Assembly: GCA_028278225.1 (NCBI GenBank)
Contig: JANQEU010000061.1
Location: 62,001 to 126,000, forward strand
Length of the DNA: 64,000 bases
Origin: Cyclobacteriaceae bacterium
Lineage (GTDB): Bacteria > Bacteroidota > Bacteroidia > Cytophagales > Cyclobacteriaceae
Reading direction: 5' to 3'
The notes below the pieces were generated by a model. The model had not been told where the DNA came from. It did not search any database and was given only the letters and a program-made list of their open reading frames with translations. Position numbers and translations under genes: made by a program. Positions 44,667-54,173 of this stretch are shown here, one piece after another. Numbering within the stretch: the first letter of the stretch is position 1; every line of letters starts with the position of its first letter.

Positions 44667-45493
44667 ATTATCTGGCCGTTTATATAACCTGTGAGCCCGG
44701 TGTTGCCGAATTGTTGATTGCGGAGTTGTCCGTATATCAATTTGATACATTTCAGGAAACTGACACCGGCATCATTGCCTGTTGTAATGCCTCACATTAT
44801 AAGGAAAAAGAAGTCCGGGAAATACTGAAAAGATATTCCGTCAAAGACACTTCCCTGAAAACGGAGCTGATACCAGACCAAAACTGGAATGAAACCTGGG
44901 AGAAGAACTTTGAGGAAGTGGTAATAGCGGATCAGGTGAGAATCCGGGCTCCGTTCCATTCTCCGGATCACAATAGGGATCATGAAATCATCATAAACCC
45001 AAAAATGTCTTTTGGGACAGGGCACCATGAAACGACCTCACTCATGATCGAACAGCAGTTATCAATTGATCATAAAGGGAAAGTTGTTATTGACATTGGG
45101 GCTGGTACAGGAGTTTTGGCAATTATGGCGGCCAAACTTGGCGCGACAAATATCATTGCTACGGATATCGATGAATGGTGTATTTCAAGCTGTACTGAAA
45201 ACTTTGAGTTAAATGAAGTTCAGGGCACCATCCTAAAAGGTTCGGTCCGTGAGATCAGGCTAAATGCAATGGCTGATATAGTTCTTGCTAATATCAACAA
45301 AAACATTTTGCTGGATGAGCTTCCTGAATATGCGAAAATGGTTGAATCCGGCGGCCATTTACTTTTGAGTGGCTTTTACGTTAATGATATACGGGACATT
45401 CGGGCATGCGCAGAAAATCTCGGGTTGAGGTTGGAAACCGACCGCTCTAAAAATAACTGGGCCGTATTGGTTTTCATCAAACCATCGTTATAA
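44663..45493 (+). CDS. prmA: Ribosomal protein L11 methyltransferase
   Basis: SAM-dependent methyltransferase that trimethylates ribosomal protein L11, 276 residues. The C-terminal Rossmann domain carries MSFGTGHHETTSLMIEQQL, the PrmA hallmark, then motif I VIDIGAGTGVLAIMAAKLGA and the catalytic-side motif ADIVLANINKNILLDELP. The N-terminal ~100 residues are the substrate-recognition domain, including WNETWEKNFEEVVIADQVRI. Last gene of the packed uvrA block; a 234-base gap with no ORF follows. Confidence 0.94.
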   Translation: MNYLAVYITCEPGVAELLIAELSVYQFDTFQETDTGIIACCNASHYKEKEVREILKRYSVKDTSLKTELIPDQNWNETWEKNFEEVVIADQVRIRAPFHSPDHNRDHEIIINPKMSFGTGHHETTSLMIEQQLSIDHKGKVVIDIGAGTGVLAIMAAKLGATNIIATDIDEWCISSCTENFELNEVQGTILKGSVREIRLNAMADIVLANINKNILLDELPEYAKMVESGGHLLLSGFYVNDIRDIRACAENLGLRLETDRSKNNWAVLVFIKPSL

Positions 45494-45727
45494 AACAAGC
45501 CGATTAGGTAATTTTAAAACCTGAGTTTGGATAGAAAACCAACAAAAACCACTTCTACCGCTACTCTGAGCAATTTTTAGGGGATTGAGCCAGGAAAAAT
45601 TGTGAATGAGTCCCGTAAAATAGGAGATTCATTCGGTTCCTTTCCGGAAACCTTCCCCAAACCTCAGAAACGCGCTTTTGGTTGGTTTTTATTTATTCTT
45701 ATGTCGAACTCACGTTAATTTTATATT

Positions 45728-48700
45728 ATGATTCGGACTATCTGCATTTTTCTGGTGGCACAATTGAGCACTGGCTTGCTTTCCGCCCAGTCCTTTTCGG
45801 AAGATCCGGATCAGTTTGTTTTGGAAGCCAAAGCAGTATTGGAAAGCGTTGGAAGTGAGGCATATGATAAGGTCGCTTATGATTTCCAAAATGCCTGGAC
45901 AAGCAAATTCACTTCTGATCACCGGGAAACAGTCATGGAAATAGCAGCGCTTATGCGAAAAAAAGGTTATCCGCTGAATCCGCACTTCAAACATTTCTTT
46001 GCCTACCTGGGATACGCTGTGGAAAATGAAGGCATTCAGGCGGACCAGCTGACACAGGTGCTGGATATAAATCTCGGGTCTTTCCACTCACTGACCAGGG
46101 ATGAGTATGCCGACTTCCTCTTTGAAATGAGTACTTTTTTTGGAAGGAGATGGCTCCATCTTTCCAAAACAGTTGTGACTCAGGCTAATGGCGGCTCCTA
46201 TGACTTTGAGCTGGTAGGTGGCCTGGCGCCAGGCGAGATTCCGGTTTTTGATGACCAGGCGGAGGAAGAACCGGTAGAGGAGGACGATGGATTTCTGACG
46301 GATGAGGATATTCAGAATATGAACCAACAGGTCATCCAGGCGGACGATGCTACGGCGGATTCGGATTCATGGAGTACCACAGATGACTGGGGCACTACCG
46401 ATTCATGGAGCACCACAGACGACTGGAGTTCATCCACGGATGACTGGGGAACCACAACGGATGACTGGGGAAGCACTACCGACGACTGGGGAACGACCAC
46501 CGATGATTGGGGAACGACCACTGACGATTGGGGAGCAACGGACACATGGGGTTCACAAGATGACAGTTCTTTTGGTACGCCGGCCGAGGTATACGAACCT
46601 CCCGCCCCTGTTAGACAGGAATTCTCGCAGATAGTGACAGATTATGTGGGTCAGGTCAAAGCCAAGTACATCCATCCACCAACGGAGGGGCCTACAATCC
46701 ATTTGAGTCGAACGGAGATCGTGATCGCTACACCTTTTGACTCGATCATTTTCAAAAATACAGATGGGGATCACTTGCTGAAGTCAAGGACTTTTGCTGG
46801 TAAGTCGGCTTCCCTGGACTGGCCGGCGGAAAATGAAAGAACCAGGGGAGCTTCCGTAAGGTTAGGCGAATTCAGTTTAAGGGTGGACCGTGGTAGTTTC
46901 TGGACTCCCAATGCCACATTGACATTCCCAGCCTTGTTTGACAGCACAACGGAAGGATCGTTCCAGTTTAAAAGCATTAGGAGGCCGAAAAGGGCATTAA
47001 GCAATTATCCCATATTTACCAGCTACAATAATGATGTCAGGCTAAACCTGGCTGATGGCAAGGCTACCTACCAGGGAGGTATCCAATTGAAGGGTAACAA
47101 ACTATTTGGTACGTCCATCAGCAAAGAAAAAGGGGTCTTGACCGTACTGGATGGAAAAGGGAATTCTGCCGTATTCAAAGCAGCGAACTATGTTTTTGAA
47201 GATTCCGTCATTTCCACTGAAAATGCCGCACTTACGATTAAGCATGGGTCCGATTCAATTTATCATCCGAGTGTGAGTATGAAATACCTGGTTTCAAAAA
47301 ACGAGATGATAATAAATCGCACTAAGAAATATGATGTAACTCCTTTTCATTCCACATTTTTTCAGATGGCATTTGGCGCTGATCAAATGAAGTGGTACCT
47401 GGATGCGGATTCGATCGACCTGAACATCGTACAGGGAAAGGATCTGCTTCCCGCTACATTCGAATCGGATGATTACTTCAACCGAATACGATTTGCACGA
47501 TTATCAGGAATGTTTGGATTCCATCCCGTATCCATTTCCGTTCATTATGCCAAAAAATACGGGATCAATGCGTTTAACATCCTGGAGCTGGTTGCCGAAT
47601 ATGAGGTCAATGAAAAGCTGGTAATCGGGGCAATGAAAATGCTGGAACAGTACAATTTCTGCGATTTCGATGAAGCCACCGGCCATGTAGCGCTTTATGA
47701 TAAAGCCTTCCACTACTACGAGTCTTCAGCGAAACGAAAAGATTACGACAATTTGTTCATCTCTTCCAAAATATCCAGGGTGCCCAACGCCACCATAAGA
47801 CTGGACAGCGGGGAGATCATGGTGAGAGGTGTTGAGAAATTTTTTGTGACATCTGATTTTAGCATTTCCATCGAGCCCCTGAACGAAGAGGTAGTTCTGG
47901 AACAGGGTCGAAATCTTCGCTTTGGCGGGGCACTTGACGCCGGTGATTTCAACTATAAAGGCAAAGATTTTGATTTCGACTACAATGAGTTTTTGGTTCG
48001 GATGCCGATTATTGATTCCATCAGGCTGACCATTCCGATACCGGATTCCATCCAGACGGGTACTTCGGACAGGAGGCAGGCACTTGAGAATCATTTAACC
48101 CAGACATCGGGAACGATCTATCTGGATATGCCGGATAACAAGTCAGGATTAGATGTGAATACAAACTATCCCTATTTCGTATCGGAGTCAGAAGCAATCG
48201 TCTATTTTGACGGACCCGAAGTACTTGATGGTGCTTATGACAAATCGGTCATGTTCATTATCCCCCCGATGGAAATAGACAGTCTGGACCGGGAAGACGG
48301 CGCCTCCATTTACTTCCCGGGCAGGTTCAATTCAGGTGGTATCTTCCCAATATTTGAGGATACGCTGCATATCATGGCGGACCAGTCCCTTGGATTTGTC
48401 CACCACATTCCGGAGGAAGGATATAACCTGTATGGTACACCGGCCAGGACATATGAAAAAATAACCCTGAGCAACAGTGGCATGGTTGGCGGAGGTAAAA
48501 TTGATTTCCTGAACTCAACAATTTTCTCAGAAGATTTCATCTATTATCCTGATTCCGTTACTGCTGACGGTTATTTCGGGACAATTGCGCCCGGTACAGT
48601 GGGCGGCGGCAGTTTCCCCCAGGCAGAGATGGGAAAATTCCGGATGTACTGGTTGCCACGCAAAGACAGCATGTACCTTAAAACTGTTGAGGACCCGTTC

Positions 48701-50734
48701 AAATTTTACCATGGAACCGCCGAGCTGACTGGAGAAGCAAACATTACGCAAAAAGGTGTTTACGGATCCGGCAGCATGCTTACGAGGGGGTCAGTCGCCG
48801 AATCCAATGAGCTTTCATTCAGAGAGTTTTCTTATGCAGCACGGCATGCAAAATTCGAGGTGTTGTCCGATGACCCGGACAAACCGGCTATGGCGGGAGA
48901 TGATATTCGCCTGAACTTTGACCTTACACTTAATAAGGCGGATGTAAACCCTGAAATTGCGGGTGTAGCGGCTATCTCTTTTCCGTATGCCCAGATGAAG
49001 ACTTCCATTACGAAGGCGGAGTGGTTCCTGGAAGATTCCATAATAACCATGACCAAGCCGGAAGAGGTGCCAATCGAAGAATCCTACTTCTATTCAACAC
49101 TTGAGGAACTGGATTCCCTGGCGTTCAATGCTACCAAAGCAATTTATGACATACAGACGTACAAATTAAACGTTCAGGGTATTCCATTTATCCCCGTTGC
49201 CGACGCAAAAGTGGTCCCCGAGAACAATGAAACTACCATTTTGGAGAACTCAATATTGCAGACCTTCAAAAATGCCGGTCTCGTATTTGAATCACCGGAA
49301 GTGAAGCATGTGCTGTACGATGCGGTGGTGGACGTCAAATCCAGGAATGAATTTACTGCCACAGCAACTTACCAACTACCTGTGCAGGCTGACACCTTTG
49401 AAATCAAGATGTCAGATTTTCATACCGAGAAATTCCCGTTGGCGGACGGAACCTTTGACTCGGCATCGGTGGCCACCGGAAACGTGGATGAGGCCATGAA
49501 CCTGGATATTGCCGCGGGATTCCTGTACAAGGGTGAGGTCAAGCTTGTGGCCAACAAACAGGCCCTGGAACTATCAGGATACGTCAAACCCAATTTCAAG
49601 ACACTCCCTGACCAGGAAAACTGGATTGCTTTCGAAAGGACCGATGACCGGACTGAAGTGGTTATCGACTTCAATAACGCCACATATGAGAATGGTGAGA
49701 AAGCCCTTGCAGGCCTCCACCAGGATAGCTATACGGGGAAACTTTACCCCACTATGATCGAGGAGCGTATCACACCCGGTGATGACGATTTCTTCATGGC
49801 TAAGGGAGATTTCCGGTACAACCCAAAAACGGATAATTACATTATCGAGGATCCCGGCAAGTCATCCGGCGAACTGTATGAAGGTCATACACTGATTTAC
49901 AATGATTCTTCACAGGCTTTATTCTTCGAAGGAAAAGTAAATTTTATCGATCCCATTGCAAATAACATTGAGATCAATGCCGCGGTTTTGGGTGAAGGTA
50001 ACCGGGAAACGAACGAATTTAATTTAGATGCTTTTCTCACCATCGATCTGAAAGTCCAGAAACAATTCCTGAGTGCAATGGCAAGTGATATTATAGATAT
50101 CATTGAACGACTGGGGAATCCTGTGGCTAACGACCTGTCAATAGAATCGATGCTGAAACTGGCCAACATCATCGGAGAGGAAGCAACCCGGGAGTATGAA
50201 ACCGAAAGTTTGAAGGATTACGTTCCGCTCGTCGAAACCTCAGACCTTCTCAATAAATCGATTGTGATCTCAGGTGTAAAAATGAAATGGAACGACAAGG
50301 AAAATGCCTGGCATAATACCACCAAATTGGCGTTGTCAAACATCAACTTGGAAGATGTAAACGCCAAGGTGGATGGTTTCCTGGAGATCAAGAAGGACGA
50401 TACCGGCGGAGATCTTGTAAACTTATTTATCGAAGCTGCGCCCGGTTCATGGTACTACTTCAATTTCCAGGAGAACAGTTTGCTGATCTATACTTCCAAC
50501 AGGGCTTTGAACCAGGACATTGCAGACAAGTCCAATTTTGGAAAGGCCAAGCCCGGGGAAATGGTGTTGATCGCCGGAGATGAGAACGAAACGCTCAGCT
50601 TTCTCAATAGCTTCCTCAAAGTCTACCTTGGTATTAACGAGCCTTATAATCTTGTCTACCCGGATGATGTGTCGTTGGATGACGAAAGTTTTGATACGAT
50701 TGACGAGGATGAAGACGATGGTTTTGGCTTTTAA
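45728..50734 (+). CDS. Very large secreted protein with Asp-Asp-Trp repeat and acidic tail, unknown function
   Basis: A 1668-residue protein, the largest here. A signal peptide (IFLVAQLSTGLLSAQ) leads a helical N-domain of ~180 residues. Residues ~212-278 are a low-complexity tract of about seven Asp-Asp-Trp-(Gly/Ser) units spaced by Thr/Ser. From ~300 on the sequence is mostly beta-strand-like, with long repeats of short polar-hydrophobic pairs and no recognised enzyme motif. It ends with an acidic tail (DDESFDTIDEDEDDGFGF). A beta-solenoid or a bridge-like envelope protein would fit, but this is a guess. No Cys-rich or sorting domain of type IX secretion is seen. It lies before an M20 dipeptidase gene, 24 bases away. 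Confidence 0.8.
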   Translation: MIRTICIFLVAQLSTGLLSAQSFSEDPDQFVLEAKAVLESVGSEAYDKVAYDFQNAWTSKFTSDHRETVMEIAALMRKKGYPLNPHFKHFFAYLGYAVENEGIQADQLTQVLDINLGSFHSLTRDEYADFLFEMSTFFGRRWLHLSKTVVTQANGGSYDFELVGGLAPGEIPVFDDQAEEEPVEEDDGFLTDEDIQNMNQQVIQADDATADSDSWSTTDDWGTTDSWSTTDDWSSSTDDWGTTTDDWGSTTDDWGTTTDDWGTTTDDWGATDTWGSQDDSSFGTPAEVYEPPAPVRQEFSQIVTDYVGQVKAKYIHPPTEGPTIHLSRTEIVIATPFDSIIFKNTDGDHLLKSRTFAGKSASLDWPAENERTRGASVRLGEFSLRVDRGSFWTPNATLTFPALFDSTTEGSFQFKSIRRPKRALSNYPIFTSYNNDVRLNLADGKATYQGGIQLKGNKLFGTSISKEKGVLTVLDGKGNSAVFKAANYVFEDSVISTENAALTIKHGSDSIYHPSVSMKYLVSKNEMIINRTKKYDVTPFHSTFFQMAFGADQMKWYLDADSIDLNIVQGKDLLPATFESDDYFNRIRFARLSGMFGFHPVSISVHYAKKYGINAFNILELVAEYEVNEKLVIGAMKMLEQYNFCDFDEATGHVALYDKAFHYYESSAKRKDYDNLFISSKISRVPNATIRLDSGEIMVRGVEKFFVTSDFSISIEPLNEEVVLEQGRNLRFGGALDAGDFNYKGKDFDFDYNEFLVRMPIIDSIRLTIPIPDSIQTGTSDRRQALENHLTQTSGTIYLDMPDNKSGLDVNTNYPYFVSESEAIVYFDGPEVLDGAYDKSVMFIIPPMEIDSLDREDGASIYFPGRFNSGGIFPIFEDTLHIMADQSLGFVHHIPEEGYNLYGTPARTYEKITLSNSGMVGGGKIDFLNSTIFSEDFIYYPDSVTADGYFGTIAPGTVGGGSFPQAEMGKFRMYWLPRKDSMYLKTVEDPFKFYHGTAELTGEANITQKGVYGSGSMLTRGSVAESNELSFREFSYAARHAKFEVLSDDPDKPAMAGDDIRLNFDLTLNKADVNPEIAGVAAISFPYAQMKTSITKAEWFLEDSIITMTKPEEVPIEESYFYSTLEELDSLAFNATKAIYDIQTYKLNVQGIPFIPVADAKVVPENNETTILENSILQTFKNAGLVFESPEVKHVLYDAVVDVKSRNEFTATATYQLPVQADTFEIKMSDFHTEKFPLADGTFDSASVATGNVDEAMNLDIAAGFLYKGEVKLVANKQALELSGYVKPNFKTLPDQENWIAFERTDDRTEVVIDFNNATYENGEKALAGLHQDSYTGKLYPTMIEERITPGDDDFFMAKGDFRYNPKTDNYIIEDPGKSSGELYEGHTLIYNDSSQALFFEGKVNFIDPIANNIEINAAVLGEGNRETNEFNLDAFLTIDLKVQKQFLSAMASDIIDIIERLGNPVANDLSIESMLKLANIIGEEATREYETESLKDYVPLVETSDLLNKSIVISGVKMKWNDKENAWHNTTKLALSNINLEDVNAKVDGFLEIKKDDTGGDLVNLFIEAAPGSWYYFNFQENSLLIYTSNRALNQDIADKSNFGKAKPGEMVLIAGDENETLSFLNSFLKVYLGINEPYNLVYPDDVSLDDESFDTIDEDEDDGFGF
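46360..46560 (+). repeat. Coding tandem repeat of ~21 bp (Thr-Thr-Asp-Asp-Trp-Gly units)
   Basis: Within the gene at 45728, near-identical 21-bp units (for example GATGACTGGGGAACCAC, GACGACTGGGGAACGAC) code for T-T-T-D-D-W-G. About seven to ten units depending on how far the diverged ends are counted. Copy number is likely to vary between strains through slippage. Confidence 0.85.
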
Positions 50735-50758
50735 TATCTTTGCGCCAAATCCATAGTT

Positions 50759-52132
50759 ATGACCCCACAAGATTACCAATTAGAAAACAAGGAAAGATTC
50801 CTGGAAGAGTTATTTGACCTTCTGAGAATCCCTTCTATCAGTGCTGACAACAAGTACAAAGATGATGTAAACCGGGCGGCCGGATATATCCGTGAGAGGT
50901 TGGTTGAAGCCGGCGTTGACAAGGCCGAGGTTTGCGAAACGCAAGGCCACCCCATCGTATATGCTGAAAAAATAATCGATCCGGAGCTTCCTACAGTTTT
51001 GGTATATGGGCATTATGACGTTCAGCCGCCTGATCCCCTTGAATTATGGGACTCCCCCCCATTTGAGCCCGTCATCCGGGACGAAAGGATCTACGCACGG
51101 GGCGCATGCGATGACAAGGGCCAGATGTACATGCACATCAAGGCATTCGAATCCATGATCAAAACAGATGCTCTGCCATGCAATGCCAAATTTATGATCG
51201 AAGGCGAGGAGGAAGTGGGGTCTGACAACCTGGAGATCTTTGTGAAGGAAAACAAAGAGATGCTGGCAGCCGATGTGATTGTCATTTCCGATACCTCGAT
51301 CATCAGCAATGACCATCCATCCATTACCGTCGGGCTAAGAGGATTGAGCTACCTGGAGGTAGAGGTGACGGGGCCGAATCGTGACCTGCATTCGGGAGTT
51401 TATGGGGGTGCCGTTGCAAATCCCATCAATGTGTTGTCAAAGCTGATTGCGGATATGCAGGATGACGAGGGCCGGATACTGATACCGGGATTCTATGATG
51501 ATGTGGTAGAATTGTCTTCCGGGGAGCGGGAAGAAATGGCCAAGGCCCCATTCGATCTGGATGAGTTCAAAAGGGATCTGGATATTGAAGACATAAAAGG
51601 TGAAGAAGGGTATTCAACCAAGGAACGGGTGGGGATCAGACCATCCCTGGATGTAAACGGAATATGGGGCGGATACACCGGCGAAGGCGCCAAGACCGTG
51701 TTACCGGCAAAAGCACATGCCAAAATATCTACCAGGCTCGTACCCAACCAGGATAGTGATAAGATCACTGAACTTGTCCAAAAATACTTTGCAGAAAATG
51801 CCCCCGACTATGTAAAGGTGAAAGTCACTCCCCATCACGGAGGCGCTCCCGCTGTTATTTCAACGAGGAGCCTGGGATACCAGGCTGCCAGTAAGGCATT
51901 CGAAAAAGCATGGGGAAAAGTGCCCATTCCAACGCGGGAAGGAGGCAGCATTCCCATTGTCGCCCTGTTCATGGAAGTTCTGAATCTGGACCCTATTCTG
52001 ATGGGCTTTGGACTGGATTCGGATGCCATTCACTCCCCAAATGAAAGCTACGGCCTTTTCAATTATTACAAGGGAATAGAAACGATTTCTCATTTTTATC
52101 AGTTCTTTACTGAAATGTCATCAGGAAACTAA
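50759..52132 (+). CDS. M20-family dipeptidase
   Basis: A 457-residue zinc-dependent dipeptidase of the M20/ACY1/CPG2 superfamily. Metal and catalytic residues are visible: GHYDVQPPDP (His, and Asp two on), GACDDKGQM (Asp), EGEEEVGS (catalytic Glu pair), SDTSI (Asp). A dimerisation domain sits around residues 190-350 with RGLSYLEVEVTGPNRDLHSG, and the last His is in DSDAIHSPNES. No signal peptide is seen, so it acts in the cytoplasm on dipeptides or small N-acylated substrates. It could use peptides delivered by the secreted peptidases of this window. Confidence 0.92.
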   Translation: MTPQDYQLENKERFLEELFDLLRIPSISADNKYKDDVNRAAGYIRERLVEAGVDKAEVCETQGHPIVYAEKIIDPELPTVLVYGHYDVQPPDPLELWDSPPFEPVIRDERIYARGACDDKGQMYMHIKAFESMIKTDALPCNAKFMIEGEEEVGSDNLEIFVKENKEMLAADVIVISDTSIISNDHPSITVGLRGLSYLEVEVTGPNRDLHSGVYGGAVANPINVLSKLIADMQDDEGRILIPGFYDDVVELSSGEREEMAKAPFDLDEFKRDLDIEDIKGEEGYSTKERVGIRPSLDVNGIWGGYTGEGAKTVLPAKAHAKISTRLVPNQDSDKITELVQKYFAENAPDYVKVKVTPHHGGAPAVISTRSLGYQAASKAFEKAWGKVPIPTREGGSIPIVALFMEVLNLDPILMGFGLDSDAIHSPNESYGLFNYYKGIETISHFYQFFTEMSSGN

Positions 52133-52151
52133 ATTCCGGATAGTAAAGCAT

Positions 52152-54173
52152 ATGAGACTTTCAGTTCTTTTGTCTCTTCTGATATCCTGGTTTACGGGTA
52201 TCGGACAAATATTGGAGCCGGCCAAATGGCAAAATTCCATTGAGCCCTCACAACCCGGGGCAGGAGACGAAGTCACTATCTCATTTAAGGCGACAATCGA
52301 CAGTGAGTGGTATTTATATTCATCTGATTTTGATCCGGACCTGGGACCCATGGTTACGGAGTTTGTTTTCGAGCCGGATGATTCCTATGAACTGATCGGA
52401 GATTTAACCCCCGTAGAACCGAAGCAGGGTTACGATTCCTTGTTTGAAGGTTATTATACCTATTTCAAGGGGACAGGGCTCTTCACTCAAAAAGTTAAAA
52501 TTTTAAAAGAATCGTTCTGGATAAAGGGTTACTACGCTTACCAGGTGTGTTCAGACATTACCGGGCAATGTATTCCTTTCGAAGAGGATTTTTCATTTGT
52601 CTCCTCGTCAGCCGGTGCATCCGCTTTGGGGGAAGGATCAGGTCCTGAAAAAAACCGGCTTTTGTCGCAACGGGATGTAAGTGATCCCTACGCACTTTGG
52701 TCTTTTATGGTGGTGGCCTTTCTGGCAGGTTTGGCCGCTTTGCTCACACCATGTGTTTTCCCAATGATCCCGATGACGGTCACCTATTTTACCGGCAGAG
52801 ATCATCACAAAAAAGGGAGGATCAAAAATAGTCTTGTGTATGGAATTTCCATCATACTGATCTATGTAGTGATCGGATCGATACTGGCTCCTTTTATGGG
52901 ACCGGAAACGGCCAATGACCTGGCTACAGGCTGGCTCCCCAATGTGCTTTTCTTTTTGGTATTTGTAATTTTTGCCCTATCATTTTTCGGACTGTTCGAG
53001 ATCACCCTTCCCAGTGGTTTTGTCAATAAGGTGGATCGGATGGGAGATAAGGGAGGCCTGATCGGTGTATTTTTCATGGCGCTGACGCTGGTGCTGGTAT
53101 CGTTCTCATGTACCGGCCCGCTCGTAGGCAGTATCCTGGTAGAGTCAGCCGGTGGCCTGGTATTAAAACCGATAATGGGCATGCTGGCATTTTCAGCAGC
53201 ATTCGCCATACCGTTTACGCTGTTCGCGCTATTCCCGGGCTGGCTGAGCAGTTTACCCAAATCCGGAGGCTGGCTTAATTCCGTAAAAGTGGTCCTGGGC
53301 TTCCTGGAGCTGGCATTTGCATTCAAGTTCCTGAGCATAGCGGACCAGGCTTATCACTGGCACATCCTGGATCGTGAAGTTTACCTGTCCATATGGATTG
53401 TGATATTCACCCTTATGGGTTTTTACCTGATGGGCAAAATCAAATTGCCCGGTGATTCGGATTCAAAAACTACATCCGTGCCGGGATTGATCCTCGCCAT
53501 CATAACTTTTTCATTTGTGGTTTATTTGATCCCCGGCCTGTTCGGGGCGCCCTTAAAGTCCCTGGCAGGTTATCTGCCTCCGATGTCGTCCCATGATTTC
53601 AACATCTCAGAGATCGTGAGAAACGAAAACAGGGGTTCAAATTACATTCCCTATGAAAACGATCTGTGTGAAGAGCCGCTATATGCTGACTTTTTAGAAC
53701 TTCCACATGGCCTCCGGGGATATTTTGACTATGATCAGGCACTTGCCTGTGCCAGGGAAAGTAACAAACCCATATTCATTGATTTTACTGGTCATGGCTG
53801 TGTTAATTGCCGGGAAATGGAGGCCCGGGTCTGGGTGGAGCCCGAAGTTTTGAACAGGTTAAGGGAAAGGTTCATAGTGGCTGCGTTATATGTCGATGAC
53901 AAAACGGTCCTCCCCGAATCCGAGTGGTACACCTCGGAATATGACAATAAAATCAAGAAAACAATTGGTAAACAGAATGCCGATTTCCAGATAACACGGT
54001 TTAATAATAACGCCCAGCCATTTTACGTGATCCTCGATCAAAATGGTAATTTATTGGTTGAACCGACTGCATATGACCTAAATGTCAGTAGTTTTGTAGC
54101 GTTTTTGGATAAGGGACTTGAAAAGTTTAATCAGCAGGCGGGTTCCCTTACTTCCGCAATACCTACGGAATGA
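52152..54173 (+). CDS. dsbD: DsbD-like thiol:disulfide interchange protein
   Basis: Membrane protein of 673 residues that would carry reducing power from cytoplasmic thioredoxin to the periplasm. After a signal peptide there is a DsbD N-terminal immunoglobulin-like domain (~25-155), then eight or so membrane helices. Cys pairs lie in LAALLTPCVFPMIPMTVTYF and in the SCTGPLVGSILVES segment. A C-terminal thioredoxin-like domain follows, with Cys550 and Cys553 (CVNC in FIDFTGHGCVNCREMEA). It overlaps the M23 gene by four bases (ATGA, 54170-54173), so the two are probably coupled. Confidence 0.92.
   Translation: MRLSVLLSLLISWFTGIGQILEPAKWQNSIEPSQPGAGDEVTISFKATIDSEWYLYSSDFDPDLGPMVTEFVFEPDDSYELIGDLTPVEPKQGYDSLFEGYYTYFKGTGLFTQKVKILKESFWIKGYYAYQVCSDITGQCIPFEEDFSFVSSSAGASALGEGSGPEKNRLLSQRDVSDPYALWSFMVVAFLAGLAALLTPCVFPMIPMTVTYFTGRDHHKKGRIKNSLVYGISIILIYVVIGSILAPFMGPETANDLATGWLPNVLFFLVFVIFALSFFGLFEITLPSGFVNKVDRMGDKGGLIGVFFMALTLVLVSFSCTGPLVGSILVESAGGLVLKPIMGMLAFSAAFAIPFTLFALFPGWLSSLPKSGGWLNSVKVVLGFLELAFAFKFLSIADQAYHWHILDREVYLSIWIVIFTLMGFYLMGKIKLPGDSDSKTTSVPGLILAIITFSFVVYLIPGLFGAPLKSLAGYLPPMSSHDFNISEIVRNENRGSNYIPYENDLCEEPLYADFLELPHGLRGYFDYDQALACARESNKPIFIDFTGHGCVNCREMEARVWVEPEVLNRLRERFIVAALYVDDKTVLPESEWYTSEYDNKIKKTIGKQNADFQITRFNNNAQPFYVILDQNGNLLVEPTAYDLNVSSFVAFLDKGLEKFNQQAGSLTSAIPTE

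Noticed and set aside
46312-46545. Val-Pro-Gln-Ser-rich frame opposite the Asp-Asp-Trp repeat
   Set aside because: It is only the reverse reading of the tandem repeat.
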